Shown piece after piece: positions 19,445 to 27,331 of a stretch of DNA of 64,000 bases. Under the pieces are notes generated by a model, which saw only the letters and a program-made list of their open reading frames with translations, was not told the origin of the DNA and ran no database searches. Position numbers and translations under genes: made by a program. The stretch's first letter is position 1. Each line of letters opens with the position of its first letter. The stretch is from Streptomyces xinghaiensis S187 (GTDB lineage: Bacteria > Actinomycetota > Actinomycetes > Streptomycetales > Streptomycetaceae): the NCBI RefSeq assembly GCF_000220705.2, contig NZ_CP023202.1, forward strand, positions 1,054,001-1,118,000, in the 5' to 3' direction.

Positions 19445-20173
19445 TCAGCCGCCGGCCGCGGACGCCGCCGCGGACCCCTCCGGGGCGGCGACGGCCGCGG
19501 CGAGCCCGGCCCGCACCTCCGCGACCGCCCGCACGGGCGCCACCGCGGCCGGCCCTCCGGCCGGACCGCACTGGCCCGCGCGCCGCGCCAGTTCGCCGAG
19601 CCGCCGCCCGCGGGCGGTCCGCTCCTGCGCGGAGACCACCCCCGTCAGCCCGGCCGCCGCGGCCAGGACGGCCAGCGCCGCGTCCTCGGGCGCCACCCGC
19701 GCCACCGGCTCCCGCCCGTGCAGCGCGCGCCGCGCGTCCGCCCGGAGAGCCCACGCCGCCTCCCCGTCCACCAGGGCGTAGTCCCGGGGCGGCAGCAGAC
19801 CCAGCCACCGCCGGGACACCACGCGCAGGGCGCCCTCCCCGGCGAGCCCGGCCTGTACGGCGTCCAGGGTGGTGCCGGCGTGCCGGGTCACCCAGTCCCG
19901 CCAGCCGTGCGGCGGGGACTCGGTGATCAGCTCCAGCAGGTCGTCGAGTGCCGGATCGTCCGTCCGGGCGTCGAGGTCCGGTGTGACGACTCCGCCGTCG
20001 TCGGTGAGCAGCCCCCGCCGGGCGAGTTCGGTCAGCGCCCCGGCCCGCACCAGGGGCGGCAGCCGGTCCGCGCCGTCCGCACCGCCGGTCCCGGGGCGGA
20101 CGCTCTCCGGGGCCCGGGCGAGCAGGCAGAGCCGGGCGGCGAGGGAGCGGGGCGAACGGGAACCGGGGGTCAC
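19445..20173 (-). CDS. GPP34 (GOLPH3-like) family protein
   Basis: A 242-residue protein related to eukaryotic GOLPH3, a phosphoinositide-binding peripheral membrane protein. The opening SLAARLCLLA, the short hydrophobic and basic patches and GALTELARRGLLTDDGGVV follow the bacterial family. Function in bacteria is unknown; membrane association is likely. GTG 20173 sits 6 bp after AGGAGG. The last 30 residues are Ala-rich low complexity. It is divergent from the ABC-F gene. Confidence 0.8.
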   Translation of the reverse strand: MTPGSRSPRSLAARLCLLARAPESVRPGTGGADGADRLPPLVRAGALTELARRGLLTDDGGVVTPDLDARTDDPALDDLLELITESPPHGWRDWVTRHAGTTLDAVQAGLAGEGALRVVSRRWLGLLPPRDYALVDGEAAWALRADARRALHGREPVARVAPEDAALAVLAAAAGLTGVVSAQERTARGRRLGELARRAGQCGPAGGPAAVAPVRAVAEVRAGLAAAVAAPEGSAAASAAGG

Positions 20174-20317
20174 ATGGGCCTCCTGCGGATCGGGCGGCCG
20201 GTGCGGCCGGTGGCGGTGGCGAGCGCCGCGGAGGGCCGGCGACGGTGCCCCGGGCCGGTCGGCGGGGTCCCGCGGACCCCTTGCGGGCCGGCCCCGGCCG
20301 CACGGGCGGCAATTCCG

Positions 20318-20346
20318 TTGCCGCCGCCCGGCCGTCTCCGTACCGT
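20318..20346 (+). promoter_or_regulatory. Probable promoter for the ABC-F gene
   Basis: TTGCCG and TACCGT with exactly 17 bp between them fit the main streptomycete sigma consensus (TTGAC, TAnnnT). Transcription from here would give a leader of about 240 nt before the ABC-F start. Confidence 0.45.
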
Positions 20347-20477
20347 GGTCACCGGCCCTGTTGTCGGCGGACGGAGAAGGCGTTGCTCGTCTGAGGTCAT
20401 GGGACACCGTGTGCCACGCCCCGGCCGGAAGGCCGGACCGGCGTGGGCCGTTGTGCGACCTCGGCACCGAGCCGCCC

Positions 20478-20500
20478 GCCCCGACCGGGGCTTCTTCTCT
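20478..20500 (+). promoter_or_regulatory. Possible attenuator in the ABC-F leader
   Basis: GCCCC-GACC-GGGGC (20478-20491) is followed directly by TTCTTCTCT. Just upstream (about 20410-20445) is a longer imperfect stem around GGCCGGAAGGCC. Antibiotic-responsive ABC-F genes are often controlled by leader attenuation. No clear leader peptide with its own ribosome site was found, so this is tentative. Confidence 0.35.
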
Positions 20501-20594
20501 GGTTGTTCTCTGGTGCCCCTCTTCCGCCACGGCATTCCCGGTGTCTCCTCCGCTGCCCCGTACCCCGTGCACCCCGGCGACCAGGAGGCCCCGT

Positions 20595-22211
20595 ATGGCA
20601 CCGTCCGCTCTCTCCGTCAGCTGCTCCGACCTCTCCTTCACCTGGCCGGACGGCACCACCGTCCTGGACGGCCTCGATCTCGCCGTGGGACCGGGCCGCA
20701 CCGGCATCGTCGGGCTCAACGGCTCCGGCAAGTCCACCCTGCTCCGCCTGATCGCCGGTGAGCTGCGGCCGTCCGGCGGCACGGTGCGGGTCACCGGCGA
20801 GACCGGCTACCTGCCGCAGAACCTCACCCTGGACACCGCGCTCCGCGCCGACGTGGCGCTCGGCATCGCCGCCCCCCGGGCCGCCCTGCGCGCCATCGAG
20901 GCCGGCGACCCGAGCGAGGAGCACTTCACCGCCGTCGGGGACGACTGGGACATCGAGGAACGGGCCCTGGCCACCCTGGACCAGCTCGGCCTGGGCCACA
21001 TCGGTCTCGACCGCACCGTCGGCGAGCTCTCCGGCGGCGAGTCGGTGCTGCTGCGGCTGGCGGCCCTGCTGCTGCGGAGGCCCGGCGTCCTGCTGCTCGA
21101 CGAGCCGACCAACAACCTGGACCTGCGCGCCCGGCGCCGGCTGTACGAGGCGGTGTCCTCCTGGCGGGGCGTGCTGATCGCCGTCAGCCACGACCGCGAA
21201 CTGCTGGAGCTGGTCGACCGGATCGGCGATCTGCGCGAGGGCGGGGTGCACTGGTACGGCGGCGGCTTCTCCGCCTACCAGGAGGCGCTGACGGCCGAGC
21301 AGGAGGCCGCCCGGCGCTCCCTGCGCGCCGCGGAGGCCGATGTGCGGCGGCAGAAGCGGGAGCTGGCCGAGGCCCGGGAGAAGCTGGCCCGCCGGGTCCG
21401 CTACGGCAGGAAGATGTACGAGAACAAGCGCGAGCCCAAGATCGTGATGAACGCCCGCAAGCGCGCACAGCAGGTCTCCGCCGCCAAGCACCGCGGCACC
21501 CACACCGCGCGGCTGGAGGACGCGCGCGAACGGCTGGACGAGGCCGCGGACGCCGTGCGCGACGACGCCGAGATCCGCGTCGACCTGCCGCACACCGCCG
21601 TCCCGCCGGGCCGCACCGTGCTCACCGTGCGGGAGGCGGAACTCCGGTACGGCGCGCGGGTACCGGAGTTCACCGTGCGCGGCCCCGAGCGGATCGCGCT
21701 GACCGGCAGGAACGGTGCGGGCAAGACCACCCTGCTGCGGACCATCGCGGGCGAACTGGAGCCGGTGCGCGGCGAGGTGCGGACCGAGGTGCCGTCGAGG
21801 TTCCTGTCCCAGCGGCTGGATCTCCTCGACGACGGGCTGAGCGTCGCGGAGAACGTGGCCCGGCACGCCCCCTCGGCCACCGGCAACCGGATCCGGGCCC
21901 GGCTCGCCCGCTTCCTCTTCCGCGGTGCCCGCGCCGACCAGCCGGCGGGCACCCTCTCGGGCGGCGAGCGCTTCCGCGCCACCCTGGCGGCGCTGATGCT
22001 GGCCGAGCCCGCGCCGCAGCTCCTGATGCTGGACGAGCCGACCAACAACCTCGACCTGTCCGGCGTCGAACAGCTCACGGCGGCACTGGAGTCGTACGAG
22101 GGCGCCCTGATCGTGGCCGCCCACGACCTGCCGTTCCTGCGGAGCCTGGGCATCACCCGCTGGCTCCATCTGGACGGCGACCTGACGGAGGCGGCCCCGG
22201 AGGACGTCTGA
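20595..22211 (+). CDS. ABC-F family ATPase (ribosome-associated, possible antibiotic resistance)
   Basis: A 538-residue protein with two ABC domains and no membrane helices. Domain 1 has Walker A GLNGSGKST, signature LSGGE and Walker B LLLDEPTNNLD. Domain 2 has GRNGAGKTT, LSGGE and LMLDEPTNNLD. The inter-domain linker (about residues 215-330) is charged and helical, with the basic patch RRVRYGRKMYENKREPK expected to reach toward the ribosome. ABC-F proteins free or protect ribosomes, some giving macrolide or pleuromutilin resistance. ATG 20595 follows AGGAGG by 6 bp; the open frame upstream is leader. Whether it confers resistance cannot be told. Confidence 0.9.
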   Translation: MAPSALSVSCSDLSFTWPDGTTVLDGLDLAVGPGRTGIVGLNGSGKSTLLRLIAGELRPSGGTVRVTGETGYLPQNLTLDTALRADVALGIAAPRAALRAIEAGDPSEEHFTAVGDDWDIEERALATLDQLGLGHIGLDRTVGELSGGESVLLRLAALLLRRPGVLLLDEPTNNLDLRARRRLYEAVSSWRGVLIAVSHDRELLELVDRIGDLREGGVHWYGGGFSAYQEALTAEQEAARRSLRAAEADVRRQKRELAEAREKLARRVRYGRKMYENKREPKIVMNARKRAQQVSAAKHRGTHTARLEDARERLDEAADAVRDDAEIRVDLPHTAVPPGRTVLTVREAELRYGARVPEFTVRGPERIALTGRNGAGKTTLLRTIAGELEPVRGEVRTEVPSRFLSQRLDLLDDGLSVAENVARHAPSATGNRIRARLARFLFRGARADQPAGTLSGGERFRATLAALMLAEPAPQLLMLDEPTNNLDLSGVEQLTAALESYEGALIVAAHDLPFLRSLGITRWLHLDGDLTEAAPEDV

Positions 22212-22250
22212 GAGGTCTGGTGAGAGGTCTGAGAGGGGAGAGGGGGTGCG

Positions 22251-22296
22251 GACGGCGGCTCCGGACCGGTGCACCGGCCGCAACACCACCGCCGTC
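22251..22296 (+). terminator. Possible terminator after the ABC-F gene
   Basis: An 8-bp outer stem (GACGGCGG/CCGCCGTC) encloses a smaller CCGGTGCACCGG hairpin, 40 bp after the stop codon. Confidence 0.4.
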
Positions 22297-22368
22297 ACCC
22301 GACATTACGGGATCTACCCTCCGATTAGCCGCGCCCCCCTGGTCCCGGGCTTCCCCCAGTGCTTAACC

Positions 22369-22397
22369 TACGGTTTCGTAACCTACGGAGCCGTAGG
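22369..22397 (+). promoter_or_regulatory. Tandem palindromic operator before the desaturase gene
   Basis: Two dyads lie side by side: TACGGTTTCGTA (22369-22380) and the perfect 16-mer CCTACGGAGCCGTAGG (22382-22397). Both use the half-site TACG(G). They sit 28-56 bp before the desaturase start, over the likely promoter. Size and symmetry suit a TetR-type lipid-responsive repressor; its gene is not in this window. Confidence 0.6.
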
Positions 22398-22424
22398 TGA
22401 TCCGCACGTCTCCAGGAGCTCGTT

Positions 22425-23396
22425 GTGACCCAGACCCCCGCCCCCCTCGCCGGCTCCGAGGGGTGGAGCGACGCCAAGCTGCTGTACGCGCTGGAGGAGG
22501 TCGTCGAGGACGAACTCAACCGGCACCTCACGGTCGCCAAGGACTGGATGCCGCACGAATACGTGCCGTGGAGCGACGGCCGCAACTTCGACGGCCCGCT
22601 CGGCGGCGAGGCCTGGGCCCCGGAGCAGTCCAAGGTCAGCGACATCGGCCGGATCGCCCTCGTGGTCAATCTGCTCACCGAGGACAACCTCCCCAGCTAC
22701 CACCACGAGATCGCCACCCTCTTCGGCCGCGACGGCGCCTGGGGTACCTGGGTGCACCGCTGGACCGCCGAGGAGGGCCGGCACGGCATCGTGATGCGCG
22801 ACTACCTGCTGACCTCCCGGGCCGTGGACCCGGTGCAGCTGGAGGAGTTCCGCATGGCGCACATGTCGGAGGGGTTCGAGTCCGACAACCGGCACAGCAT
22901 GCTGCACTCCGTCGCCTACGTCGCCTTCCAGGAGCTGGCCACCCGCATCTCGCACCGCAACACCGGCCACCACTCCGGTGACCCGGTCTGCGACCGCATG
23001 CTCTCGCGGATCGCCACCGACGAGAACCTGCACATGGTCTTCTACCGCAACCTGCTCGGCAAGGCGTTCGAACTGGCGCCGGACCAGACGATGGAGGCCG
23101 TCCGCGACGTCGTCGTCGGCTTCCGGATGCCCGGCCACGGGATGCCCGGGTTCGAGCGGGCCGCCGCGCAGATGGCCATCGGCGGCATCTACAACCTCCG
23201 CATCCACCACGACGACGTGCTCCAGCCGGTGCTGCGCTTCCTCAAGGTGCTGGAGATCTCCGGGCTCGGCCCCGAAGGGCTCAAGGCCCAGGAGGAGCTG
23301 GGGATGTACATGGGCGGCCTCGACGCGCAGGCCACGAAGTTCGACGAGCGGCGCGAGGCCCTGCTCGCCCGCCGCGCCGCCCGCAAGGCCTCCTGA
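22425..23396 (+). CDS. Acyl-ACP desaturase (soluble diiron)
   Basis: A 323-residue member of the plant-type stearoyl-ACP desaturase family, which inserts a cis double bond into acyl chains bound to ACP and so tunes membrane fluidity. The diiron ligands are seen in LEEVVEDELNRH, in WTAEEGRHG (the first EExxH) and in IATDENLHMVFYR (the second ExxH). Length and motif order are normal. GTG 22425 follows AGGAG by 7 bp. It is monocistronic, followed by two strong hairpins, with tandem palindromes upstream. Confidence 0.92.
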   Translation: MTQTPAPLAGSEGWSDAKLLYALEEVVEDELNRHLTVAKDWMPHEYVPWSDGRNFDGPLGGEAWAPEQSKVSDIGRIALVVNLLTEDNLPSYHHEIATLFGRDGAWGTWVHRWTAEEGRHGIVMRDYLLTSRAVDPVQLEEFRMAHMSEGFESDNRHSMLHSVAYVAFQELATRISHRNTGHHSGDPVCDRMLSRIATDENLHMVFYRNLLGKAFELAPDQTMEAVRDVVVGFRMPGHGMPGFERAAAQMAIGGIYNLRIHHDDVLQPVLRFLKVLEISGLGPEGLKAQEELGMYMGGLDAQATKFDERREALLARRAARKAS

Positions 23397-23415
23397 CGCA
23401 CCACCCGGCCGTCTT

Positions 23416-23494
23416 CCCGGCTCCGGCTCCGCCCGGAGCCGGGCGGGTCCGGCAACGCGTCGGGCCCGGTGCGCTGTGCGCACCGGGCCCGACG
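23416..23494. terminator. Double terminator between desaturase and tRNA-fMet attachment site
   Basis: Hairpin 1 (23416-23443) has an 11-bp perfect stem. Hairpin 2 (23458-23494) has a 16-bp perfect stem with a 5-nt loop. Hairpin 2 ends 3 bp before the attachment repeat, so before the island entered it probably separated the desaturase gene from the convergent tRNA gene. Confidence 0.75.
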
Positions 23495-23497
23495 TCT

Positions 23498-23512
23498 CCG
23501 TAGCGGGGACAG
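23498..23512. repeat. Left attachment-site repeat
   Basis: CCGTAGCGGGGACAG, identical to 35123-35137. It equals the last 12 bases of the tRNA-fMet gene plus 3 flanking bases. Confidence 0.7.
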
Positions 23513-23540
23513 TGTGCTCGCTCAGGACATCGGAATGGGG

Positions 23541-23556
23541 TGTCTCAAGACATCGG
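23541..23556. repeat. Left copy of a 16-bp inverted repeat (possible IS end)
   Basis: TGTCTCAAGACATCGG, the exact reverse complement of 35102-35117. It lies 27 bp before the transposase remnant start, where an IS terminal repeat would be expected. Confidence 0.55.
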
Positions 23557-23582
23557 CATGACCCAGGGGTCATGGTCTGGCG

Positions 23583-23815
23583 ATGTCGAAGAGACGTCTG
23601 GTGATTACTGCTGTCGTCCCGGAGGGCCGCACGCAGGGCGAAGTGGCGCGAGCGTACGGGGTGTCGCAGGGCTGGTCAGCCGCCTGGTGGCCCGCTACCG
23701 CGCTGAGGGCGAGGCGGCGTTCGAGCCGCGCTCCAGACGGCCGAAGACCTCACCGACCGCGCCCGAGACCGAGACCGTCGAGCTGATCCTCCGGCTCCGC
23801 AAGGGGCTGACCGAG
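23583..23815 (+). pseudogene. IS481-type transposase remnant, frameshifted and truncated
   Basis: The first reading frame gives MSKRRLVITAVVPEGRTQ and AYGVSQGW. The match then continues in another frame as SRLVARYRAEGEAAFEPRS and VELILRLRKGL. A single missing G near 23671 (GGCTGGTCAGC where GGCTGGGTCAGC is expected) explains the shift. This is the helix-turn-helix start of an IS481-like transposase. The catalytic DDE domain is absent: similarity stops near 23815 and the following 130 bp show nothing. The remnant is not functional. Confidence 0.75.
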
Positions 23816-23950
23816 CAGGCTGTCGGCCGCGGGGGCGGGGGCATCGATCACGACGGTCCTGGAGAGTGCCAGTGATGGCGGTCAGGCGCTCGACCGAGAC
23901 GTCATCGGGTACGCAGGCGCGATACCTCAATGCGTGCCATATGGCGCCTG

Positions 23951-24490
23951 TCATCGGCTGGCGCGGATCATCACGGTGAGGACTGGTGAGGCCGGTGAAG
24001 GCTGGCTCTGTCCGATGTCCTCGTACCCCCACGACTTGTAGAGGGCGTGGACTTTCCCATCTCCGGCGGCCGGGTTGACCATGAGCGTGACGTACGGTTC
24101 GTCGCGTGTGGCGAGGAGAGCGTCGTGGATGCGGCGGGCGGTGCCGGTCTTTCGCCAGATCGGTCGGACGCCGATCTCCTTCAGGGCCACGGCTGGGCGC
24201 TCGGTGTACTTCTCCGCAGGTGTTGGGCTGGTGCGTTGCCAGTACCGGTCGCCATGCTCGATGGTGTTGCTGTAGGCGTAGCCGACCGAATGTCCGTCCG
24301 CGTACGCGAGGACGGCTGTGAATCCCGGCTCGGTGCCGTGCCGGTCCAGGCGTTCGCCGAATGCGGTGACCGCGTAGTTCGGCAGGTGGAGTAGTGGGGC
24401 GCGCACGTCGGCGTACACGTCGAGGAGGTCGCCTCGGGCGGTGTCGAGAGTCGTGAACGTGCGCAGTTCGATGGCGGGCGCCGTGGTCAT
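23951..24490 (-). CDS. GNAT-family N-acetyltransferase
   Basis: A 179-residue protein. Core elements are VLAYADGHSVGYAYSN (beta strands), ALKEIGVRPIWRKTGTARRIHDALLA (an acetyl-CoA pyrophosphate loop of the form R-x-x-G-x-A, here RKTGTA) and VTLMVNPAAGDGKVHALYKSWGYEDIG, typical of the last strand and helix. The substrate is unknown. ATG 24490 overlaps the stop of the upstream regulator gene (ATGA), so the two are translationally coupled. It is the leftmost intact gene of the island. Confidence 0.85.
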   Translation of the reverse strand: MTTAPAIELRTFTTLDTARGDLLDVYADVRAPLLHLPNYAVTAFGERLDRHGTEPGFTAVLAYADGHSVGYAYSNTIEHGDRYWQRTSPTPAEKYTERPAVALKEIGVRPIWRKTGTARRIHDALLATRDEPYVTLMVNPAAGDGKVHALYKSWGYEDIGQSQPSPASPVLTVMIRASR

Positions 24491-25770
24491 GCGGCCATCC
24501 TCCAGGTGGCGGTGTGCTCGGTCCAGGTCTGCACGGTGGAGGTGCCCGGCGCGGTGGCGCGCAGTCCGGCTCCGAACTCCTGCAGCATGCGCGTGACCCG
24601 GGCGTGCTGGGTGGCGGCTTCGGAGGGGACCTTCATCGCGGTGGCCGTGGCGGCATCGGGGGCGCCCTGCGCGAGCTGGGCGTGCGCGAGCCGGGTCGTG
24701 GTGATGGCCCGGGACCGGACCATGTGGGACCGCAGGGCGGACAGGCAGCGGTGGGCGTGGTACTCGGCGGTCGAGTAGTCGCCGAGCGCCAGGTGCGCAG
24801 AGAGGGCCAGGGAGTCCAGTTCGGCCTGGTCGTAGAAGGCGAGCATCCACACCGGCCGGTAGTCGGCGGGGTCGGCGCGCAGCATGGCGTCCTGCGCCTG
24901 ATCGAACGCCCGGCGGGTGCCGGTGCGGTCCTGCGCCGTGCCTTGGATGGCGCCCTGGCGGGCCAGGCCGAGGGAGGCGAACATGGGGTCTCGGCGAGTG
25001 AGGTGCAGGTTGCGGGCGACGTCGTTGGCGGCGGACGCGTCGGCGGGCCGACCCAGGTGCCGGTACATGGTGCCCGCGTGGCTCCAGATGCGGAACTTGA
25101 TGGCCTGGTCGCCGGACATCTCGGCGAGGGCCTGGGCCTCGCGCATGTGAGCCTTGGCCACGTCGTAGCGCCGACCGTCGATGGCGGCCCACATCGCGGA
25201 GGAGCGGAAGGCGGCTGCGGAGGCGTAGAGGTTGCTGCGTACGCGCTGGGTGGCGCTGCCGGCGTTCTGGAGATTGAGCGCCTCGTCGGCGAGGGAGGAG
25301 GCCCGCTGCTCGATACCGAGTTGTCCGCCGTGGCAGTGGTCGCTGGCGATGATCTCTGCGAAGCGCTTGTTGAGGCGATTGACGTCGCTCATGCCGATGC
25401 GGCGCGGCGATGCGGTGCCGGGTGCGGCTGCTGCTGCGGCAGCCGCCGCGATGCTGCCGACGAGGGTACGGCGCTTCATATCGGGGTCCTCCTGCTGCGG
25501 TGGGGCGGGGGTGGACGAAGGCCGGCCCCGTGGCACGAACCCTAAAGCGACGGCGGGCAGGCCGCTGACGTCCTCAAGTGCCTTACGGGAGGCTGACTTT
25601 GGCCACGCGACCCGGCCCGCTTTCCATGCTCGGACCGATGAGCCGTCGAGTCCTCCGGGGCGCCCGGTCAACCGCTCAATGGCCCTGTTCACGGCCTCGG
25701 CGAGGCTGTTGGAGCTGTAGCCGTGTTCGGTCATCCACGCCTCAAAAACGGTATTGCGGGTGGTGTCCAT
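24487..25770 (-). CDS. HTH-type regulator with TPR-like C-terminal region
   Basis: A 427-residue protein. Residues 15-75 (SLAEAVNRAIERLTG, SSVRAWKAGRVAWP) look like a Cro/C1-type DNA-binding domain. A central Ala-rich, possibly hydrophobic stretch (RRTLVGSIAAAAAAAAAPG) follows, then repeated helical pairs with alanine-rich TPR-like spacing. Proteins of this layout are frequent in Streptomyces beside specialised-metabolite genes and on mobile elements. It is coupled to the GNAT gene and divergent from the ATPase gene. It could regulate the island, but no operator was identified. Confidence 0.7.
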   Translation of the reverse strand: MDTTRNTVFEAWMTEHGYSSNSLAEAVNRAIERLTGRPGGLDGSSVRAWKAGRVAWPKSASRKALEDVSGLPAVALGFVPRGRPSSTPAPPQQEDPDMKRRTLVGSIAAAAAAAAAPGTASPRRIGMSDVNRLNKRFAEIIASDHCHGGQLGIEQRASSLADEALNLQNAGSATQRVRSNLYASAAAFRSSAMWAAIDGRRYDVAKAHMREAQALAEMSGDQAIKFRIWSHAGTMYRHLGRPADASAANDVARNLHLTRRDPMFASLGLARQGAIQGTAQDRTGTRRAFDQAQDAMLRADPADYRPVWMLAFYDQAELDSLALSAHLALGDYSTAEYHAHRCLSALRSHMVRSRAITTTRLAHAQLAQGAPDAATATAMKVPSEAATQHARVTRMLQEFGAGLRATAPGTSTVQTWTEHTATWRMAA

Positions 25771-26011
25771 GCGGGCACGGTAGTCCGCGCGATCCCCGCC
25801 CGCCAGGTAAAGCAGAGGTCAAAACGCCCTAGGTCGGTCCGTCGGCTGAACCTCTGAACGTCCTAACCAACCAGCTGGGCAAGGGAGTTGTATGGGCACC
25901 GGTCGCCCTCTACGCCGCACCGTGCGGGTGGCTGTTGACGGCCCGGCCGGCCCCTGAGGTTCCCCCGCGGGGGTGGGCCGGGCGCCGACACGACACGAAG
26001 GCTCCACCCCA

Positions 26012-26458
26012 ATGACGAGTCTGAGAACACCAGTTGAGGCCCTCTCCGTCGGCCACCCCACGTACACCCAGACCTTCCCGTGCGAGGCGACCACGGCCGA
26101 GATCGGCCGCGAACTCGTCCGAGACCTCCTCAGTGTGTGGCATCTCGACGGCCTCGCCGACCGTGCCGCGCTGATCGTCACGGAGCTGATCGCGAACGCC
26201 TCCAGGCACACTCCGTGTCCCGAGGTCCGCCTCACGGTTGGGCGGCCGGACGCGACACGACTGCGTATCGGGATCGTCGACCGGGAAGCATCGCGTCTGC
26301 CCATACTCAGCCAGGCGGCTGACGACGACGAGTCGGGCCGCGGACTGCTCCTCGTTGATGCTGTCGCTGACCGGTGGGGCTACGACCTGCACGGCTCGGG
26401 CAGACGCCCCTGGGGCAAAGAGGTCTGGGCGGAACTTCGCACCGAGGGCGGCAAGTGA
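26012..26458 (+). CDS. Anti-sigma-factor-like ATP-binding protein (HATPase_c)
   Basis: A 148-residue protein with the GHKL ATP-binding fold of serine kinases such as SpoIIAB and RsbW. The N box is IVTELIANASRHT, the G1 box is IVDREASRLP, and the G2-like box is DESGRGLLLVDAVADRWG. Streptomycetes carry dozens of these, often beside HTH regulators, where they modulate sigma factors or anti-anti-sigma factors. ATG 26012 is chosen after GAAGG; a longer form from 25973 is possible. Its stop overlaps the next start. Confidence 0.8.
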   Translation: MTSLRTPVEALSVGHPTYTQTFPCEATTAEIGRELVRDLLSVWHLDGLADRAALIVTELIANASRHTPCPEVRLTVGRPDATRLRIGIVDREASRLPILSQAADDDESGRGLLLVDAVADRWGYDLHGSGRRPWGKEVWAELRTEGGK

Positions 26459-26667
26459 GCATCCCGGCCACGGCACCCTCGCCCCTTCCGGATCTCGCCC
26501 GACTCCGACCCCGCCAGCAGATGGCCATGGACTGTGCCCTCTACGCCCGGCCGCTGGGAGCGAGCGGTCGACGGCTGGGCGAGATACGCCACCGGGGCCT
26601 GCCGTTCCAGCTCTGGGCCTGCGCTCCCAACTGCCAGGCCGCCAGATCGACTATCCCGACCAGCTGA
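26455..26667 (+). CDS. Small hypothetical protein in the island regulatory block
   Basis: A 70-residue protein starting at GTG 26455, whose start overlaps the stop of the ATPase gene (GTGA). The coupling is the main evidence that it is real. The middle part ALYARPLGASGRRLGEIRHR and the end PFQLWACAPNC are well formed, with two cysteines near the C-terminus. No function recognised. Confidence 0.5.
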   Translation: MSIPATAPSPLPDLARLRPRQQMAMDCALYARPLGASGRRLGEIRHRGLPFQLWACAPNCQAARSTIPTS

Positions 26668-26685
26668 GAAAGGGGACGTCCTTCC

Positions 26686-26874
26686 ATGGAGCGGCCGTGG
26701 ATCACCGGTGATTGCTGGCTCGGCTGCGGGCGTACGGGAGTCCTGGTGATCTGGCTCGGGCCGGTGCAGTGGGACGGGCACCACGCCCCCTTCTACTCGT
26801 GCGAGCCGTGCCTCGATCGCCTCAAGGCCCAGGCGCTTGCCTACTTCATGGAGCGACGACCGGCATCCGCTTGA
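26686..26874 (+). CDS. Small Cys-containing protein, possibly zinc-binding
   Basis: A 62-residue protein from ATG 26686, preceded by GAAAGGGG. Two cysteine pairs (CWLGC near residue 10, CEPC near residue 39) and nearby histidines (GHHAPFYS) suggest a small zinc ribbon. It lies 18 bp after the previous small gene, so it is probably in the same transcript. About 190 bp without features separate it from the lanthipeptide precursor. Function unknown. Confidence 0.55.
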   Translation: MERPWITGDCWLGCGRTGVLVIWLGPVQWDGHHAPFYSCEPCLDRLKAQALAYFMERRPASA

Positions 26875-27063
26875 TCGGACTTCCGGCACATGACTTCCCG
26901 GCGTGAGGCAGACACCCCGCGAGGACTTCCTACGCGGAGCACGTCCCCTCGTGGCGGGCGGCTAGGAGCCGTCCGGGGAGCAGCCATCTGGCAACGCTCC
27001 CGTGATGGCACCTGGTGGGCGCTCCAGCCCAGTAACACCACAACGATCACAAGGAGTTGAAGC

Positions 27064-27243
27064 ATGACGCGCAGCACCGTAGTTCCCAGCCGCACCGAAG
27101 TACGCCCACAGATCCCCGGGGCGTCGGACGGCTTCGACCTAGACGTCTCCCTCGTCGAGATCGCCGACCCGGCCGGCCTGGTCAACCTGACCGACGACAA
27201 CTGCGGGTCCACCTGCGGCGCCTGCACCACCAACGTCGCCTGA
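27064..27243 (+). CDS. lanA: FxLD-family lanthipeptide precursor
   Basis: A 59-residue precursor. The motif F24-D25-L26-D27 in the leader (DGFDLDVSLVEI) is the FxLD signature that class I dehydratases recognise. The C-terminal core holds three cysteines (47, 51, 54) and Ser/Thr at 43, 49, 50, 55 and 56, enough for up to three lanthionine rings. Asp44-Asp45-Asn46 precedes the first cysteine and offers a site for the aspartate-methylating enzyme downstream. ATG 27064 has AGGAG 8 bp before it. A hairpin follows the stop before lanB. No leader peptidase or transporter gene is visible in the operon. The processing site is unknown. Confidence 0.88.
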   Translation: MTRSTVVPSRTEVRPQIPGASDGFDLDVSLVEIADPAGLVNLTDDNCGSTCGACTTNVA

Positions 27244-27266
27244 CCCGGTCCCGAGATCACCCCGGT

Positions 27267-27300
27267 CTGGTGCCGCCGCGATTCCACGCGGCGGCACCAG
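27267..27300 (+). terminator. Attenuating hairpin between precursor and lanB
   Basis: A perfect 14-bp stem (27267-27280 with 27287-27300) and 6-nt loop, 23 bp after the precursor stop. Such partial terminators let cells make much more precursor than enzyme. Confidence 0.7.
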
Positions 27301-27331
27301 CCGCCCGGCCCTTCACGTACGGAGGTACTCG

